Positions 1-10,402 of a DNA stretch of 64,000 nucleotides are shown here, piece by piece. The notes beneath the pieces were generated by a model. The model was given only the letters and a program-made list of their open reading frames with translations. It had not been told where the DNA came from and did no database searches. The stretch covers positions 174,086 through 238,085 of the forward strand of contig NZ_AMRI01000002.1 in assembly GCF_000299915.1 (NCBI RefSeq), read 5' to 3'. Position numbers and translations under genes: made by a program. Within the stretch, counting starts at the first letter, position 1. Every line of letters begins with the position of its first letter. The DNA is from Gallaecimonas xiamenensis 3-C-1 (GTDB lineage Bacteria > Pseudomonadota > Gammaproteobacteria > Enterobacterales > Gallaecimonadaceae).

Positions 1-2598
1 AGTGCTGAAGAGATGGGGGTGGTGGTGGTGACTGCCGCCGGTAATGACGGCAACAGCGCACAAACCATAGGCTGCCCGGCCTGCTCCGAGTCCGGCATCA
101 CTGTGGCCAACACCCAGACAGGGCGTGTCTTTGCCAACGCTCTGACCGTGGACGGCAACAGCTACGACAGCCTGGAGGGGGGCACTGTCGCCCTCAGCGG
201 CTTGGACCAGGTCAGCCGCAGCGGCACCCTGGTGTCGGCGGCAGTAGCCGTGCCAGCCAATCCCTTGGCCTGTGACAGCTACAGTGCCGGTACCTTTAAT
301 GACCAATGGGTGCTGGTTGATCGCGGCGAATGTACCTTTGATGAAAAGGCCACCAAGCTGATTGCAGCCGGTGCCAAGGGCCTGGTAATGGCCAACAACG
401 ACGCCAACGCCCCCTTTGCCGCTTACGCCCCCTCGGCTTCGGTGCCCCTGGTCATGGTCAGCAAGGCGGACGGCGAGTTGCTTACCACCAAGCTGCTGTC
501 GGGAGGCCTGGCGGTCAGCGTGGCGGCTAGCCAGCACATCGTTTCCCAGTCCCAGTGGCTTGACGCCATGAACGACTCCTCTTCTCGGGGCCCCAATGGC
601 GACAGTCGTGTCCTCAAGCCAGACCTGGCCGCTCCAGGAACCGACATCATCTCTGCTGCCTCCCCCGACACCATGGGCCAGTTTGCCAGCCTGACAGGTA
701 CCTCCATGGCTAGCCCGGCCGTGGCCGGTGCCGCTGCCCTGGTGAAGGCGGCGCACCCGGACTGGAGCGCTGTGCAGGTGAAGGCGGCCCTGACCACCAC
801 GGCCAACCCCCAGGTGAAAGACGATGATGGCATCAGCAAGGCGACCCCCTTTGCCATGGGCGCCGGCCGTCTGGATGTGGCCTTGGCGGTGCAGGCTGGC
901 CTGAGTGTTGCCCCGGTTTCCCTGGTAGACAGCAACTGTGTCATCGATTGTGAACTGAGCTTCAATGCCCAGAGCCTGGCTGGCGCCGCTGTTTGGCAGG
1001 GCAAAGTGACCTTCGACAACCCGGCCGTCATCGCCAGCTTGGATACTGGGGAGAGCGATCCTTCCCAGCTGACCCTGACTGCCGGCGGCAGCCAGAAAGA
1101 GGTGACGCTCAAGGTGGACACCGCCAGCCTGGCCAAGGACAGTTGGTACTTCGGTGCCGTAACCTGGCAGGACAAGGCCGGCCAACACCCCGATGCCCGT
1201 ATGGCGGTGGCCATCTACAACGGTAGTCAGTCTCAGGCCAAGGTGTTGACCATGAGCCAGGGTAGCGAGCTGGGTCTGGGGAACAGCCAGGCTGGGCAAC
1301 TGGTGTTTACCAACAGGGCGGGCAATAGCTACACGGATCTGACCATGACGGTCCCCCCCGGCCTCTGGTTTGATGGTGCCCCCAGCCAAAGCAGCAACTT
1401 CAGCGGCATCCTGACCCGGGATCCCGGCAAGGGCACCCTGAGTTTCTTCGGCAATGTCAGCCCCGGTGACCTGGAGGTCAAGACCGTTCCGCAATGGGTG
1501 GAAGATCTGCCCAGCCTGTCGACAGTCCCGGAGGCGTCGGGTTTTGCCTGCAGCAGCAATTGTGACGACGGCAGTGCCTTGGTCACCCTGGCGGGCGAGA
1601 ACAGCTTCGCCTTCCTCGATATCCAGGCAACCGCTGTTGATATTTCCTTCAACGGCTACCTGGCTTTCAACGGCGCCCGCATCGCCGGCCAAAATATGCA
1701 GTTCCTGCCCAGCGAAGCGGTCACCGGTGCCCTGCTGGCGCCTTTCTGGGGCGATCTGCGGATGAACGCCGACAGCCGTCTGTACAGCGCCGTGCTGACC
1801 CAGGACGGCAGCCAGTACCAGGTCTTCGAGTGGTACAAAATGGCCGACTACCAGGATACGGCCGGTGCCAAGCCGTACAGCTTCCAGGTGATCGTCAGCA
1901 ACACCGGCGGCCAAGTCTATGTCCACTATCTGGATCTGAGCGACCTGCCGGACTACCTGGTGACCGGTGCCCAAGACAGTACTGGCCTGGTCGGTGTCAG
2001 CCTCTATGCCAGGGGCTCCGGCCAGGCGTCTGGCACCGCACCCACCAGCAACAGCGCCTACCTGTTTCAATACCAGCCGGCCGGCAAGCTGGTTATCGAC
2101 TACAGCCTGGCCGCTGCTCCCCGTAGCTTGGCCATCAGCCTGGAGCAGGACAGCAGCACCAGCCTGGACCTGACCCAGGGCCTGGTGCAGGGCAAGCTGG
2201 TGGTCAATGCCGAGGTGGACAACCTAGTGCAGTCCAACAAGGCCTCCAGCCTATGGCAGGTGGAACCTCAAGGGGCCGTGACCGCCCTTATTGCCACTCA
2301 GCCTGCCCAGGGCACTGCCAACCTGGATGGCCAGGGTAAGGTGACCTACACCCCCAAAGCCGGCTTTAGCGGCAGCGACCGGTTCGGCTACCGCCTGACC
2401 GACGCCAAGGGCAACACCAGCCTGGAAGGCCAGGTCAGTGTCACCGTTACGGCGGTGGGTACCACCACCCCTGACCCTGACACCGGCGGTAACGGCGGTA
2501 CCACTGAACAGCCCAGCTCCGGCGGTGGCGGCGGTGCCTTGGGCTGGTTAGCCCTGCTGCTGGTGCCCCTGGCTTGGGGCCGGCGCCGCCGGTACTGA
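1..2598 (+). CDS. S8 subtilisin-like secreted serine protease, 5' end off the window
   Basis: The reading frame is open from base 1, so the N-terminus, including the catalytic Asp and His, lies outside the window. The first visible residues contain AAGNDG, the oxyanion-hole Asn region of subtilases. A PA (protease-associated) insert follows at about nt 280-510 (DRGECTFDEKA). The catalytic Ser sits in GTSMASPAVAG, with the Ser codon at 703-705. The C-terminal half has beta-sandwich and Ig/cadherin-like sequence (GFSGSDRFGYRL). It ends with a Gly-rich stretch, one hydrophobic helix and an Arg cluster (GGGGGALGWLALLLVP then RRRRY), the layout of GlyGly-CTERM tails processed by rhombosortase in T2SS bacteria. 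The likely role is an extracellular or surface protease exported through the T2SS encoded at 4208-15484. Family certain, substrate unknown. Confidence 0.93.
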   Translation, partial: SAEEMGVVVVTAAGNDGNSAQTIGCPACSESGITVANTQTGRVFANALTVDGNSYDSLEGGTVALSGLDQVSRSGTLVSAAVAVPANPLACDSYSAGTFNDQWVLVDRGECTFDEKATKLIAAGAKGLVMANNDANAPFAAYAPSASVPLVMVSKADGELLTTKLLSGGLAVSVAASQHIVSQSQWLDAMNDSSSRGPNGDSRVLKPDLAAPGTDIISAASPDTMGQFASLTGTSMASPAVAGAAALVKAAHPDWSAVQVKAALTTTANPQVKDDDGISKATPFAMGAGRLDVALAVQAGLSVAPVSLVDSNCVIDCELSFNAQSLAGAAVWQGKVTFDNPAVIASLDTGESDPSQLTLTAGGSQKEVTLKVDTASLAKDSWYFGAVTWQDKAGQHPDARMAVAIYNGSQSQAKVLTMSQGSELGLGNSQAGQLVFTNRAGNSYTDLTMTVPPGLWFDGAPSQSSNFSGILTRDPGKGTLSFFGNVSPGDLEVKTVPQWVEDLPSLSTVPEASGFACSSNCDDGSALVTLAGENSFAFLDIQATAVDISFNGYLAFNGARIAGQNMQFLPSEAVTGALLAPFWGDLRMNADSRLYSAVLTQDGSQYQVFEWYKMADYQDTAGAKPYSFQVIVSNTGGQVYVHYLDLSDLPDYLVTGAQDSTGLVGVSLYARGSGQASGTAPTSNSAYLFQYQPAGKLVIDYSLAAAPRSLAISLEQDSSTSLDLTQGLVQGKLVVNAEVDNLVQSNKASSLWQVEPQGAVTALIATQPAQGTANLDGQGKVTYTPKAGFSGSDRFGYRLTDAKGNTSLEGQVSVTVTAVGTTTPDPDTGGNGGTTEQPSSGGGGGALGWLALLLVPLAWGRRRRY

Positions 2599-2607
2599 AG
2601 CCAGCAA

Positions 2608-2636
2608 TAAAAAAGGCCCCTTCAGGGGCCTTTTTG
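2608..2636. terminator. Bidirectional intrinsic terminator between the protease and hslO
   Basis: AAAAAGGCCCC, a TTCA loop, and GGGGCCTTTTT form a stem with A and T tracts on either side. It can end transcription of the protease on the plus strand and of hslR-hslO on the minus strand. Confidence 0.9.
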
Positions 2637-2646
2637 TTGGGCGATG

Positions 2647-3507
2647 TCAGTGGGTGCCGTCCGCTGCCTGGTTGGCGCCGGCGAAGAGGCCGGCGATATC
2701 CACGGCGTCAAACTGGTAGCGCTTGCGGCAGTACTCGCAGTCCATCTCCAGGGTACCGTTGTGCTCGGCCAGCATGGACTCGGCTTCGGCCTGGCCCAGG
2801 GACACCAGGGCGCCTTCACAGCGTTGGCGGGAGCAGGTGCAGCTGAAGCTGACCGCCTGGGGGTCGAACAGGCGCACTTGTTCTTGGTGGAAGAGCCGGT
2901 GCAGTACTTCTTCGGCCTCAAGACCAAACAGCTCTTCGGCCTTGATGGTCTCGGTGAGGGTGGACAGATGCTCGAAGTCCTGTTCCACGTCATGGCCAGG
3001 CAGCACCTGCAGCATCATGCCGGCGGCCTTTTCGCCTTCGGCAAAGAGCCAGAGGCGGGTGGGCAGCTGCTCGGAATTGGCGAAGTAGCCTTCCAGCACC
3101 TGGGCCAGGGTATCCCCTTCCAGGCCCACTACCCCTTGGTAGCGCTCGCCGTCTTTGGGGGTAATGGTGATCACCAGGTAGCCCTGGCCGACCATGTCAG
3201 CCAGGGTGCCGTCCGGCACCTCGCCCTGGTAGCGGGCCACGCCGCGCAACACCTGCTGGTGGTTGCCGTTGATCACCAGCAGGCTGACGGGGCCGTTGCC
3301 CTGCAGCTGCACTGTGATCTCCCCTTCGAACTTGAGGGTGGCGGTCAGCAGGCTGGTGGCCGCCATCAGCTGGCCCAGCAGGCGCTGGATAGGAGCAGGG
3401 TACTGGTGGTTGGCCAATATGGCCTGGAAACTCTGGTCGAGCTGAACCAGTTCGCCCCTTACCTGGGCGTCTTCAAAAAGGAAGCGATGAAGCTGATCTT
3501 GGGCCAT
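2647..3507 (-). CDS. hslO: Redox-regulated chaperone Hsp33
   Basis: This 286-residue protein matches Hsp33 along its length. The cytosolic holdase is activated by oxidation plus unfolding. The zinc switch is complete: Cys223 and Cys225 (CTC) and Cys257 and Cys260 (CEYC). The N-terminal substrate-binding domain (about 1-180) contains typical Hsp33 sequence such as GNHQQVLRG. It starts 7 bp downstream of the hslR stop on the same strand, so the two form an hslR-hslO heat-shock operon as in E. coli. The terminator at 2608-2636 lies just downstream. Confidence 0.97.
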   Translation of the reverse strand: MAQDQLHRFLFEDAQVRGELVQLDQSFQAILANHQYPAPIQRLLGQLMAATSLLTATLKFEGEITVQLQGNGPVSLLVINGNHQQVLRGVARYQGEVPDGTLADMVGQGYLVITITPKDGERYQGVVGLEGDTLAQVLEGYFANSEQLPTRLWLFAEGEKAAGMMLQVLPGHDVEQDFEHLSTLTETIKAEELFGLEAEEVLHRLFHQEQVRLFDPQAVSFSCTCSRQRCEGALVSLGQAEAESMLAEHNGTLEMDCEYCRKRYQFDAVDIAGLFAGANQAADGTH

Positions 3508-3514
3508 GAGCGGG

Positions 3515-3913
3515 TCACTCCTGATGCTTGAAATCTCTCAGCTGCCGGCGCTGTTTTTTGTCCGGCTTGGTGTCGGGGTGCGGATTGTACAGGGCATTGA
3601 GCTTTCGTGCCTCGGCATTTTTGGCTCTCTTTTCGACGCTCTGGGGGGTTTCTTCGTAGAGCTGCTGGGCCACAGGGGCGGGGCCACGTTGCTCGGACAA
3701 GCCCAGCACCAGCACTTCCCGCTCGTCGCTACCGGACCAAAAGCGCACCAGGGCGCCCAGCTCCACTACCTTGGCGGCCTTGACCCTGTTGCCGTTGTAG
3801 TGGACCTTGCCCCCTTCCACCTGGGCCCGGGCCAGGGAACGGGTCTTGAAGAAGCGGGCCGCCCAGAGCCACTTGTCCAGGCGAACTTTTGGGTCACTTT
3901 GCTTGTCTGTCAT
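3515..3913 (-). CDS. hslR: Ribosome-associated heat shock protein Hsp15 (S4 domain)
   Basis: The 132-residue protein carries an S4 RNA-binding domain at the N-terminus ([19 protein letters not shown]) and the basic C-terminal tail typical of Hsp15 (RKLNAL, then [14 protein letters not shown]). Hsp15 binds free 50S subunits that still carry a nascent chain and helps recycle them. I chose the ATG at 3913 because an AAGG ribosome-binding site sits six bases upstream. An in-frame GTG two codons earlier is less well placed. It is the first gene of the hslR-hslO operon and is divergent from the T2SS operon. Confidence 0.95.
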   Translation of the reverse strand: MTDKQSDPKVRLDKWLWAARFFKTRSLARAQVEGGKVHYNGNRVKAAKVVELGALVRFWSGSDEREVLVLGLSEQRGPAPVAQQLYEETPQSVEKRAKNAEARKLNALYNPHPDTKPDKKQRRQLRDFKHQE

Positions 3914-4207
3914 AGGCACCTTCGTTTTACTGTGCCCATTATGACCAAGTTGCCCATGGATTGCAGGGGCTGGAGGCGAGTTGCAAGAGGCCGGGCTATT
4001 GCAACTTGGTCGTCATATTGAGACCTTAGCCTAGGGAGGCCCAGGCCACCGTTGCATTTACATCTGCCTTAGTTTTAACTAGCTGCTGCAGTTAACGTTA
4101 AGATCGAATTTGACATACTTTCTTCACATTCTCTGTGCCTTATTACGATTAAAAAGGGGTCACAGCCCACACCAGGGACAGGTGGATTCCAGGGGGCTGT
4201 TATAACA
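3914..4207. promoter_or_regulatory. Divergent hslR / gspC promoter region with nested inverted repeats
   Basis: This 294-base gene-free region must hold the promoters of both hslRO (leftward) and gsp (rightward). GACCAAGTTGC (3943-3953) is inverted exactly as GCAACTTGGTC (4001-4011). AGTTGCAA (3979-3986) is inverted as TTGCAACT (3999-4006). On the minus strand CTTGCA, 12 bases, then CCCC (within 3962-3987) resembles a sigma-32 promoter, fitting a heat-shock operon, but is only a partial match. For gspC there is an AT-rich stretch with TTGACA at 4110-4115, but no -10 at proper spacing that I trust. Confidence 0.4.
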
Positions 4208-5086
4208 ATGAATACCGAATTGCTTCTTGAGCGTGCCTCGGATTGGGCACGGCGCTTGCCCGAAAAAACCTTGCAGCGCTTCCTTACCCTCATCTTCAGC
4301 ATGGTGGCCTTGTGGCTGCTGGCAGGGCTTTGCTGGCAACTGGCCACCCCTGTACCGCCTGTTGAGCGCTGGCAACCGTCCCAGGCCGGCCAGGGTGAGT
4401 CCCTGGACCTGAGTGGCCTGTCCGCCCACCCCTTGTTCGGCATTGCCGCCCCGGAGCAGCAGGCGCCGGTGCAGGAAGTGGTGGACGCGCCCGAGACCCG
4501 CCTCAAGCTCAAACTGAGCGGCCTGGTGGCCGAAAGCCACACCGGTAGTGGCGTGGCCATTATCGAAAGCCAGGGTAGCCAGCGGGCCTACCGGGTCGGT
4601 GACGACATCAAGGGCACCTCCGCCAAGATCAAACGCATCCTTTGGGACAGGGTGCTGCTGGACAACCGCAACCAGACCGAAGCCCTGATGCTGGACGGCA
4701 AGGAATACCAGCCCCTGGCCAGGCCTGCCCCGGTACCGGCCGGCCGCCGCCCGGCACCGACCTCGGTCAGCGCGGACCAGGTCAGGGACAGCCTGGCCGC
4801 TGCCAAGGCCAACCCGGCCTCCATCAGCGAGTTGGTGCGTTTCTCCCCCTCCCGCCAGGACGACAGCCTTGTCGGCTACCTGGTGGCACCCGGCTCCAAA
4901 CCGCAACTTTTCAACAGCCTGGGCCTGGAAAAAGGCGACCTGGTCAAAGCCATCAACGGCTATGACCTGACCGATCCGGCACAGGCCATGGATATTCTCA
5001 GTCAGCTCGGCACCCTGGACAGCCTCGCCCTCGACATAGAGCGCGGCGGCCAGGCCATGAACCTCAGCATCAGTATCGAGCAATGA
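4208..5086 (+). CDS. gspC: T2SS inner-membrane protein GspC
   Basis: GspC links the inner-membrane platform to the outer-membrane secretin GspD. The 292-residue protein has a short cytosolic N-terminus, one membrane helix (about residues 27-46), a homology region (about 80-150, LKLKLSGLVAESHTGSGVAI) that binds secretin N0, and a C-terminal PDZ domain (about 205-290, containing LGLEKGDLVKAINGYDL). It is the first gene of a twelve-gene operon in the standard order C-D-E-F-G-H-I-J-K-L-M-N. The prepilin peptidase GspO and pilotin genes are not in the window. Confidence 0.96.
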   Translation: MNTELLLERASDWARRLPEKTLQRFLTLIFSMVALWLLAGLCWQLATPVPPVERWQPSQAGQGESLDLSGLSAHPLFGIAAPEQQAPVQEVVDAPETRLKLKLSGLVAESHTGSGVAIIESQGSQRAYRVGDDIKGTSAKIKRILWDRVLLDNRNQTEALMLDGKEYQPLARPAPVPAGRRPAPTSVSADQVRDSLAAAKANPASISELVRFSPSRQDDSLVGYLVAPGSKPQLFNSLGLEKGDLVKAINGYDLTDPAQAMDILSQLGTLDSLALDIERGGQAMNLSISIEQ

Positions 5087-5112
5087 CCGCCATCAAGCAT
5101 AAAGGAAGGACT

Positions 5113-7203
5113 ATGGCCAAGAATCACGGCGTCAAGCCGACACTGGCGGCGGCCTTGTTGACGGCCCTGTTGGCGGGCAGCCCCTTGCTGCCGGCCCTGG
5201 CCGCAGAAAGTGGCGAGCCTGCCACCTACTCGGCCCAGTTCAGGGACACCGACATCAACGAATTCATCTCCACCGTTTCGGCGGTGCTGAAGAAGACCAT
5301 CATCGTCGACCCCTCGGTGCGCGGCAAAATCGACGTGCGTTCCTATGACCAGATGACGGCCGACCAGTATTACGGCTTCTTCCAGAACGTGTTGGACGTC
5401 TACGGCTTTGCCGTGGTGGAAATGCCCAACGGCGTGCTCAAGGTGGTCAAGGCCAAGGACGCCAAGACCGGCGCCATACCGGTGCTGGAAGACAAGGCTG
5501 GGGAAGCCGGCGGCGACGAGATGATCACCCGGGTTATCCAGGTACACAACGTGCCGGTACGGGAACTGTCGCCGTTGCTGCGCCAACTGGTGGACAACGC
5601 CGGGGCCGGCAACGTGGTCCACTATGACGACTCCAACGTGCTGATCGTCACCGGCCGTTCCGGGGTGGTGGACCGCATCGACCAGATAGTACGGCGGGTG
5701 GACAAGGCCGGCGACCAGGAAGTCAAAGTGGTCAAGCTCAAGTACGCTTCGGCCAACCAGGTGGTGGATATCCTCAACGATCTCAACAAGGGGTCGGGGA
5801 GCGCCAACCAGAACAACAATAATCCCCTGGCCGTCAAAGTGGTGGCGGACGAGCGCACCAACTCGGTGCTGGTGTCCGGTGAGGCCAAGGCCAGGGCCCG
5901 CATCGTGCGCACCATCGAAGAGCTGGACACCAACCAGCAGAACACCGGCAATACCCGGGTTATCTACCTGCAATACGCCAAGGCCAAGGACCTGGTGGAT
6001 GTGCTGCAAGGGGTGTCCGACTCCATCCAGGCCGAGGACCAGCAAGGCCAGGCCCAGGCCAGGTCCAGTACCCGTAACCGCCAGCAGGTGTCCATCAAGG
6101 CCCACGAAGAGACCAACTCCCTGGTGCTGACCGGCCAGCCTGACCTGCTCAGCAACCTGGCCAATGTGGTGGCCCAGTTGGATATCCGCCGGGCCCAGGT
6201 CCATGTGGAAGCGATGATCGTCGAGATTTACGACGGTGACGGCACCGACCTGGGGGTGCAGTGGGTGTCCAAAGATTACGGCCTGCAGCAGTTCTCCAAC
6301 GGCAACTTCCCCAGCCTCACCCAGATTGGCGCCGCCGCCCTGGCCGCGCAGGGAGAGGACGGCACCACCACCACAGTGGTCAATCGGGACGGTTCCACCA
6401 CCACCAGTTCCACCCCTGACACCCAGGGTGACTACAGCCTGCTGGCCCAGGTGCTGGGCAGCGTCAACGGTGCCATGTGGGGGGTGATCAAGGACGACTG
6501 GGGCGCCGTTATCCAGGCGGTCAGCACCAACACCAAGGCCAATATCCTGTCGACCCCCTCGGTCACCACCCTGGACAACAAGGAAGCGTCCTTCGTGGCC
6601 GGTGAGGACGTACCGCTGTTGACCGGCTCCACCGCCAGCGACTCCAACTCCAACCCCTTCCAGACCATAGAGCGCCAGCAGCTGGGTGTGAAACTCAACG
6701 TCACCCCCCAGATCAACAAGGGCGATACGGTACAGCTGGAGATCAAGCAGGAAGTGTCCAGTCGGGCCGGTAACACCGCCGTGGACATCACCCTCAACAA
6801 GCGGGAAGTGAACACCACAGTGCTGGTGGAAGACGGTGACACCATAGTGCTGGGAGGCCTGATTGACGAGGACGTCCAGGAATCCGAGTCCAAGGTGCCG
6901 CTGCTGGGTGACATTCCCATTATCGGCCACCTGTTCAGCTCTACCTCCACCTCCAAGCGCAAGCGTAACCTGATGGTGTTTATCCATCCCACCATAGTGC
7001 GGGACGCCGACACCCTGCGCGAGCTGAGCCGCCGCAAGTACAACCTGATGCACCGCCAGCAGGAGAAGCGCCGGGAAGACGGCATCAGCCTGATGCCCTT
7101 TATGGATCCTCCCGAGCTGCCGCCTTGGGATGACAACCTGGCCCGTCCTCCCAGCCTGGAGGAGTACCTGGAAAAGCAAGCACGTGAGCAAAAGGATGAC
7201 TGA
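5113..7203 (+). CDS. gspD: T2SS outer-membrane secretin GspD
   Basis: GspD forms the outer-membrane channel. The 696-residue protein starts at the ATG at 5113, which has an AAGGAAGG ribosome-binding site. An upstream in-frame ATG at 5083 overlaps the gspC stop but lacks one. A Sec signal peptide ends at about residue 31 (LPALAAES). N0 follows ([17 protein letters not shown]), then N1-N3 repeats with an Asn-rich loop (near residue 235), then the secretin beta-barrel domain with [14 protein letters not shown] near residue 600. The last 60 residues form a charged extension. Confidence 0.97.
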   Translation: MAKNHGVKPTLAAALLTALLAGSPLLPALAAESGEPATYSAQFRDTDINEFISTVSAVLKKTIIVDPSVRGKIDVRSYDQMTADQYYGFFQNVLDVYGFAVVEMPNGVLKVVKAKDAKTGAIPVLEDKAGEAGGDEMITRVIQVHNVPVRELSPLLRQLVDNAGAGNVVHYDDSNVLIVTGRSGVVDRIDQIVRRVDKAGDQEVKVVKLKYASANQVVDILNDLNKGSGSANQNNNNPLAVKVVADERTNSVLVSGEAKARARIVRTIEELDTNQQNTGNTRVIYLQYAKAKDLVDVLQGVSDSIQAEDQQGQAQARSSTRNRQQVSIKAHEETNSLVLTGQPDLLSNLANVVAQLDIRRAQVHVEAMIVEIYDGDGTDLGVQWVSKDYGLQQFSNGNFPSLTQIGAAALAAQGEDGTTTTVVNRDGSTTTSSTPDTQGDYSLLAQVLGSVNGAMWGVIKDDWGAVIQAVSTNTKANILSTPSVTTLDNKEASFVAGEDVPLLTGSTASDSNSNPFQTIERQQLGVKLNVTPQINKGDTVQLEIKQEVSSRAGNTAVDITLNKREVNTTVLVEDGDTIVLGGLIDEDVQESESKVPLLGDIPIIGHLFSSTSTSKRKRNLMVFIHPTIVRDADTLRELSRRKYNLMHRQQEKRREDGISLMPFMDPPELPPWDDNLARPPSLEEYLEKQAREQKDD

Positions 7204-8728
7204 ACCAAGCCTGCAGCTCGAAGAAGAGGCCCTGGCCCAGGAGGCCCAGCAAGAGCTGAGCCCCGAACAGGAGCTGGCCGCCGGCCGGCTGCCCTTCGCC
7301 TTTGCCAAGCGCCACGGGGTGCTCTTTACCGAAGGGCACCTCTACCTGCGAGAGGGGGCCAAACCCCAGGCCTTGCTGGAGGCCTGGCGTTTCCTGGGGG
7401 AGGCCATTGGCCCCACGCCCCTGTCCGGCCACGATTTCGAAGAGCAACTGGTGGCCGCTTACCAGCGTGACTCCAGTGCTGCCCGCCAGTTGATGGAAGA
7501 CATCGGCGCCGACCTGGATCTGAACGCCCTGGCCGAGGAGCTGCCCCAGACCGAGGATCTGCTGGACTCCGACGACGACGCCCCGGTGATTCGGCTGATC
7601 AATGCCCTGCTGTCGGAGGCTATCAAGGAAGGGGCCTCGGATATCCATATCGAAACCTTCGAGCAAGCCCTGGTGGTGCGTTTTCGCATCGACGGCGTGC
7701 TCAAGGAAGTGCTCAAGCCCAGCCGCAAGCTGGCCAACCTGCTGGTCTCAAGGATCAAGGTCATGTCCCGCATGGACATCGCCGAAAAGCGGGTGCCCCA
7801 GGATGGCCGTATCGGCCTGCGTATCGCCGGCCGGGCGGTGGACGTGCGGGTGTCCACCATGCCGTCCAACCACGGCGAACGGGTGGTGCTGCGTCTGCTG
7901 GACAAAAACGCGGTGCGCCTGGACTTGGAAGACTTGGGCATGGCCAAGGCGGTGCGCGGCCAGTTCGAGGCCCTTATCCGCAAGCCCCACGGCATTATCC
8001 TGGTCACCGGCCCAACCGGCTCCGGTAAATCCACCACCCTCTATGCGGGGCTGTCGGAGATCAACTCCAAGGACCGCAACATCCTGACCGTCGAAGACCC
8101 CATCGAATATGACCTGGAAGGCATAGGCCAGACCCAGGTCAACCCCAAGGTGGACATGACCTTCGCCCGGGGCTTGCGGGCCATACTGCGCCAGGACCCG
8201 GACGTGGTGATGGTGGGGGAGATCCGAGACCTGGAAACGGCGCAGATCGCCGTGCAGGCGTCCCTGACCGGCCACTTGGTGCTGTCTACCCTGCACACCA
8301 ATACCGCCGCCGGCGCCATTACCCGCCTGGAGGACATGGGGGTTGAACCCTTCCTTATTTCCAGCTCCCTGCTCGGGGTGCTGGCCCAGCGCCTGGTGCG
8401 CCGCCTCTGCCCCCAATGCCGTGAGCCCTACCAAGCCAGCAAGGGCGAGCTGGAGCTGATGGGGGTCGAGGAAAAACATCTCACCCTGTTCCACCCCAAG
8501 GGCTGCGAACACTGCAACATGACCGGTTATCGCGGCCGGACCGGCATCCACGAGTTCATCATCATCGACGAGAAACTCAGGGAGCTTATCCACAACGGCC
8601 GGGGCGAGCAGGCCATCATCAAGCAGGTACGCAAGTCGGTACCCAGCATCCGCGACGACGGTTTTGCCAAGGTGCAGGCCGGTGTCACTTCCCTTGAGGA
8701 AGTGCTGCGGGTCACCCGGGAGGATTGA
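7196..8728 (+). CDS. gspE: T2SS cytosolic ATPase GspE
   Basis: This secretion ATPase powers pseudopilus assembly on the inner face of the membrane. With the ATG at 7196 it is 510 residues. Walker A is at 272-280 (GPTGSGKST), and the Asp and His boxes and Walker B ([12 protein letters not shown]) follow. The zinc-binding tetracysteine Cys405/Cys408/Cys437/Cys440 typical of GspE is complete. The gene overlaps the gspD 3' end by 8 bases. A GTG at 7184 would add four residues and has a comparable ribosome-binding site, so the start is uncertain by that much. Confidence 0.96.
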   Translation: MTEPSLQLEEEALAQEAQQELSPEQELAAGRLPFAFAKRHGVLFTEGHLYLREGAKPQALLEAWRFLGEAIGPTPLSGHDFEEQLVAAYQRDSSAARQLMEDIGADLDLNALAEELPQTEDLLDSDDDAPVIRLINALLSEAIKEGASDIHIETFEQALVVRFRIDGVLKEVLKPSRKLANLLVSRIKVMSRMDIAEKRVPQDGRIGLRIAGRAVDVRVSTMPSNHGERVVLRLLDKNAVRLDLEDLGMAKAVRGQFEALIRKPHGIILVTGPTGSGKSTTLYAGLSEINSKDRNILTVEDPIEYDLEGIGQTQVNPKVDMTFARGLRAILRQDPDVVMVGEIRDLETAQIAVQASLTGHLVLSTLHTNTAAGAITRLEDMGVEPFLISSSLLGVLAQRLVRRLCPQCREPYQASKGELELMGVEEKHLTLFHPKGCEHCNMTGYRGRTGIHEFIIIDEKLRELIHNGRGEQAIIKQVRKSVPSIRDDGFAKVQAGVTSLEEVLRVTRED

Positions 8729-9948
8729 TGGCGGCTTTCGAATACGTCGCCCTGGACGCCAAGGGCAAACAGAAAAAAGGCCTGCTGGAAGCGGATACCG
8801 CCAGGGCGGCCCGGGTGCTGCTGCGGGAACAGGGGCTGATGCCGGTCAGCCTGGAAGCCAGCGCCCAGAAGGAAAAGGCCCAGGCCCAAGGCAAAGGTGT
8901 GGGCTTTGGCCAACGTATCTCGGTGCCGGATCTGGCCCTTATCACCCGCCAGCTCTCTACTCTGGTGCAATCGGCCCTGCCGTTGGAAGAGTGCCTCAAG
9001 GCGGTGGCGGAACAGACCGAGAAGCCGCGCCTCAAGCGCATCATTATGGCGGTGCGCTCCAAGGTGGTGGAAGGCTATAGCCTGGCCGACTCCATGGCCG
9101 AGTACCCCCATGTATTTGACGACCTTTACTGCGCCATGATCAGCGCCGGGGAAAAGTCCGGGCACTTGGACACTGTCCTCAATCGCCTGGCCGACTACAC
9201 CGAGCAGCGCCAGGCCATCAAGCAGAAGGTCCAACAGGCGATGATCTACCCCATCATCCTGACGGTGGTGGCCATAGGGGTTATCAGCCTGCTGCTGGCC
9301 ACTGTGGTACCCACTGTGGTGGGGCAGTTTGACCATATGAATGCCGCCCTGCCGGCCAGTACCCGCTTTTTGATTGCCGCCTCCGACTTTGTCCGCAATT
9401 GGGGCCTGTTGGTGCTGGCGGCGGCGGTGCTGGCGACAGTGGTCTTTCGCCGTGCCATGCGCCAGGAGCGCTTTCGCGCCAAGGTCCATGGCCTGCTATT
9501 AAGAACCACCGGCCTCGGCAAGGTGGTGCGGGGGGTCAACACCGCCCGCTTTGCCCGCACCCTGTCCATCTGCAGCGCCTCTTCGGTGCCGCTGCTGGAA
9601 GGCATGCGCATCAGCGGCGAGGTGCTTACCAACGACGTGATGCGCGTCGCCCTGCGGGACGCCACCACCAAGGTCCGGGAGGGCAGCAGCCTGCGCCAGG
9701 CCCTGACCCAAACCAAGCTGTTCCCGCCGATGATGCTGCACATGGTCGCCTCTGGGGAGAAATCCGGTGAACTGACCCAGATGCTGGAGCGGGCCGCCGA
9801 CAACCAGGACAGGGAGTTTGCCAACCTGGTGACAGTGTCCCTTGGCATCCTCACGCCGCTGATGGTGGTGATGATGGCCGGCATTGTCTTTTTTATCGTG
9901 ATCTCTATCCTGCAACCCATTCTGGAAATGAACAATATGGTGGCCTGA
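8728..9948 (+). CDS. gspF: T2SS inner-membrane platform protein GspF
   Basis: The 406-residue polytopic protein has two repeated T2SSF domains (about 70-195 and 275-395), each with the conserved GEKSGxL motif (ISAGEKSGHLDTVL and VASGEKSGELTQML). Membrane helices lie near 170-190, 225-245 and 375-395. It couples the GspE motor to the pseudopilus. The ATG overlaps the gspE TGA by one base (TGATG) and a GGGAGG site sits four bases upstream, indicating translational coupling. Confidence 0.96.
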   Translation: MAAFEYVALDAKGKQKKGLLEADTARAARVLLREQGLMPVSLEASAQKEKAQAQGKGVGFGQRISVPDLALITRQLSTLVQSALPLEECLKAVAEQTEKPRLKRIIMAVRSKVVEGYSLADSMAEYPHVFDDLYCAMISAGEKSGHLDTVLNRLADYTEQRQAIKQKVQQAMIYPIILTVVAIGVISLLLATVVPTVVGQFDHMNAALPASTRFLIAASDFVRNWGLLVLAAAVLATVVFRRAMRQERFRAKVHGLLLRTTGLGKVVRGVNTARFARTLSICSASSVPLLEGMRISGEVLTNDVMRVALRDATTKVREGSSLRQALTQTKLFPPMMLHMVASGEKSGELTQMLERAADNQDREFANLVTVSLGILTPLMVVMMAGIVFFIVISILQPILEMNNMVA

Positions 9949-9965
9949 GCCGCCAAGGAGCCGTA

Positions 9966-10400
9966 ATGAAAAGCAAGCAACAGGGTTTTACCCTTATCGA
10001 AATCATGGTGGTGGTGGTGATCCTGGGAATGCTGATCGCCATAGTCGCCCCCAATGTGCTGGGTAACAAAGACAAGGCCATGGTGCAAAAGGCCATTGCC
10101 GACATCAACGGCCTGGAGTCGGCCCTGGAAATGTACTACCTGGACAACAGCCAGCTGCCCAACACCCAGCAGGGGCTGCAGGCCCTGGTGGAAGAGCCGG
10201 TACCGGCCCCCCGCAACTACCGCCAAGGCGGCTATATCAAGCGCCTGCCCACAGACCCTTGGGGCAACGACTACATCTACATCAGCCCCGGCGAGCACGG
10301 CCGTTACGACCTGTTCACCCTGGGCGCCGACAACCAGGAAGGGGGTGAAGATCTCAATGCCGACATCGGCAACTGGAACATCAAGGACTTCCAAAAATAA
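9966..10400 (+). CDS. gspG: Major pseudopilin GspG
   Basis: The 144-residue prepilin has a 7-residue leader MKSKQQG followed by FTLIE, the prepilin peptidase site with Glu at +5. A long hydrophobic helix (MVVVVILGMLIAIVAP) follows. The C-terminal globular domain includes DPWGNDYIY and the calcium-binding-type Asp-rich loop (LGADNQEGGEDLNADI). GspG builds the pseudopilus shaft. It lies 17 bp after gspF and 2 bp before gspH. Confidence 0.97.
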   Translation: MKSKQQGFTLIEIMVVVVILGMLIAIVAPNVLGNKDKAMVQKAIADINGLESALEMYYLDNSQLPNTQQGLQALVEEPVPAPRNYRQGGYIKRLPTDPWGNDYIYISPGEHGRYDLFTLGADNQEGGEDLNADIGNWNIKDFQK

Positions 10401-10402
10401 TC

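Noticed and set aside
4110..4146. Sigma-70 promoter TTGACA with TATTAC for gspC
   Set aside because: The spacing is 25 bp, too long. No better-spaced -10 is evident, so only the region as a whole is annotated.
5002..7308. Long open frame on the minus strand opposite gspD (also 16170-18236, 30253-32832, 46579-48189 and 55511-56887)
   Set aside because: These lie entirely opposite genes with clear families. GC-rich codon bias removes stop codons from the complementary frames. The translations are low-complexity runs of His, Gly, Val and Gln with no motifs.
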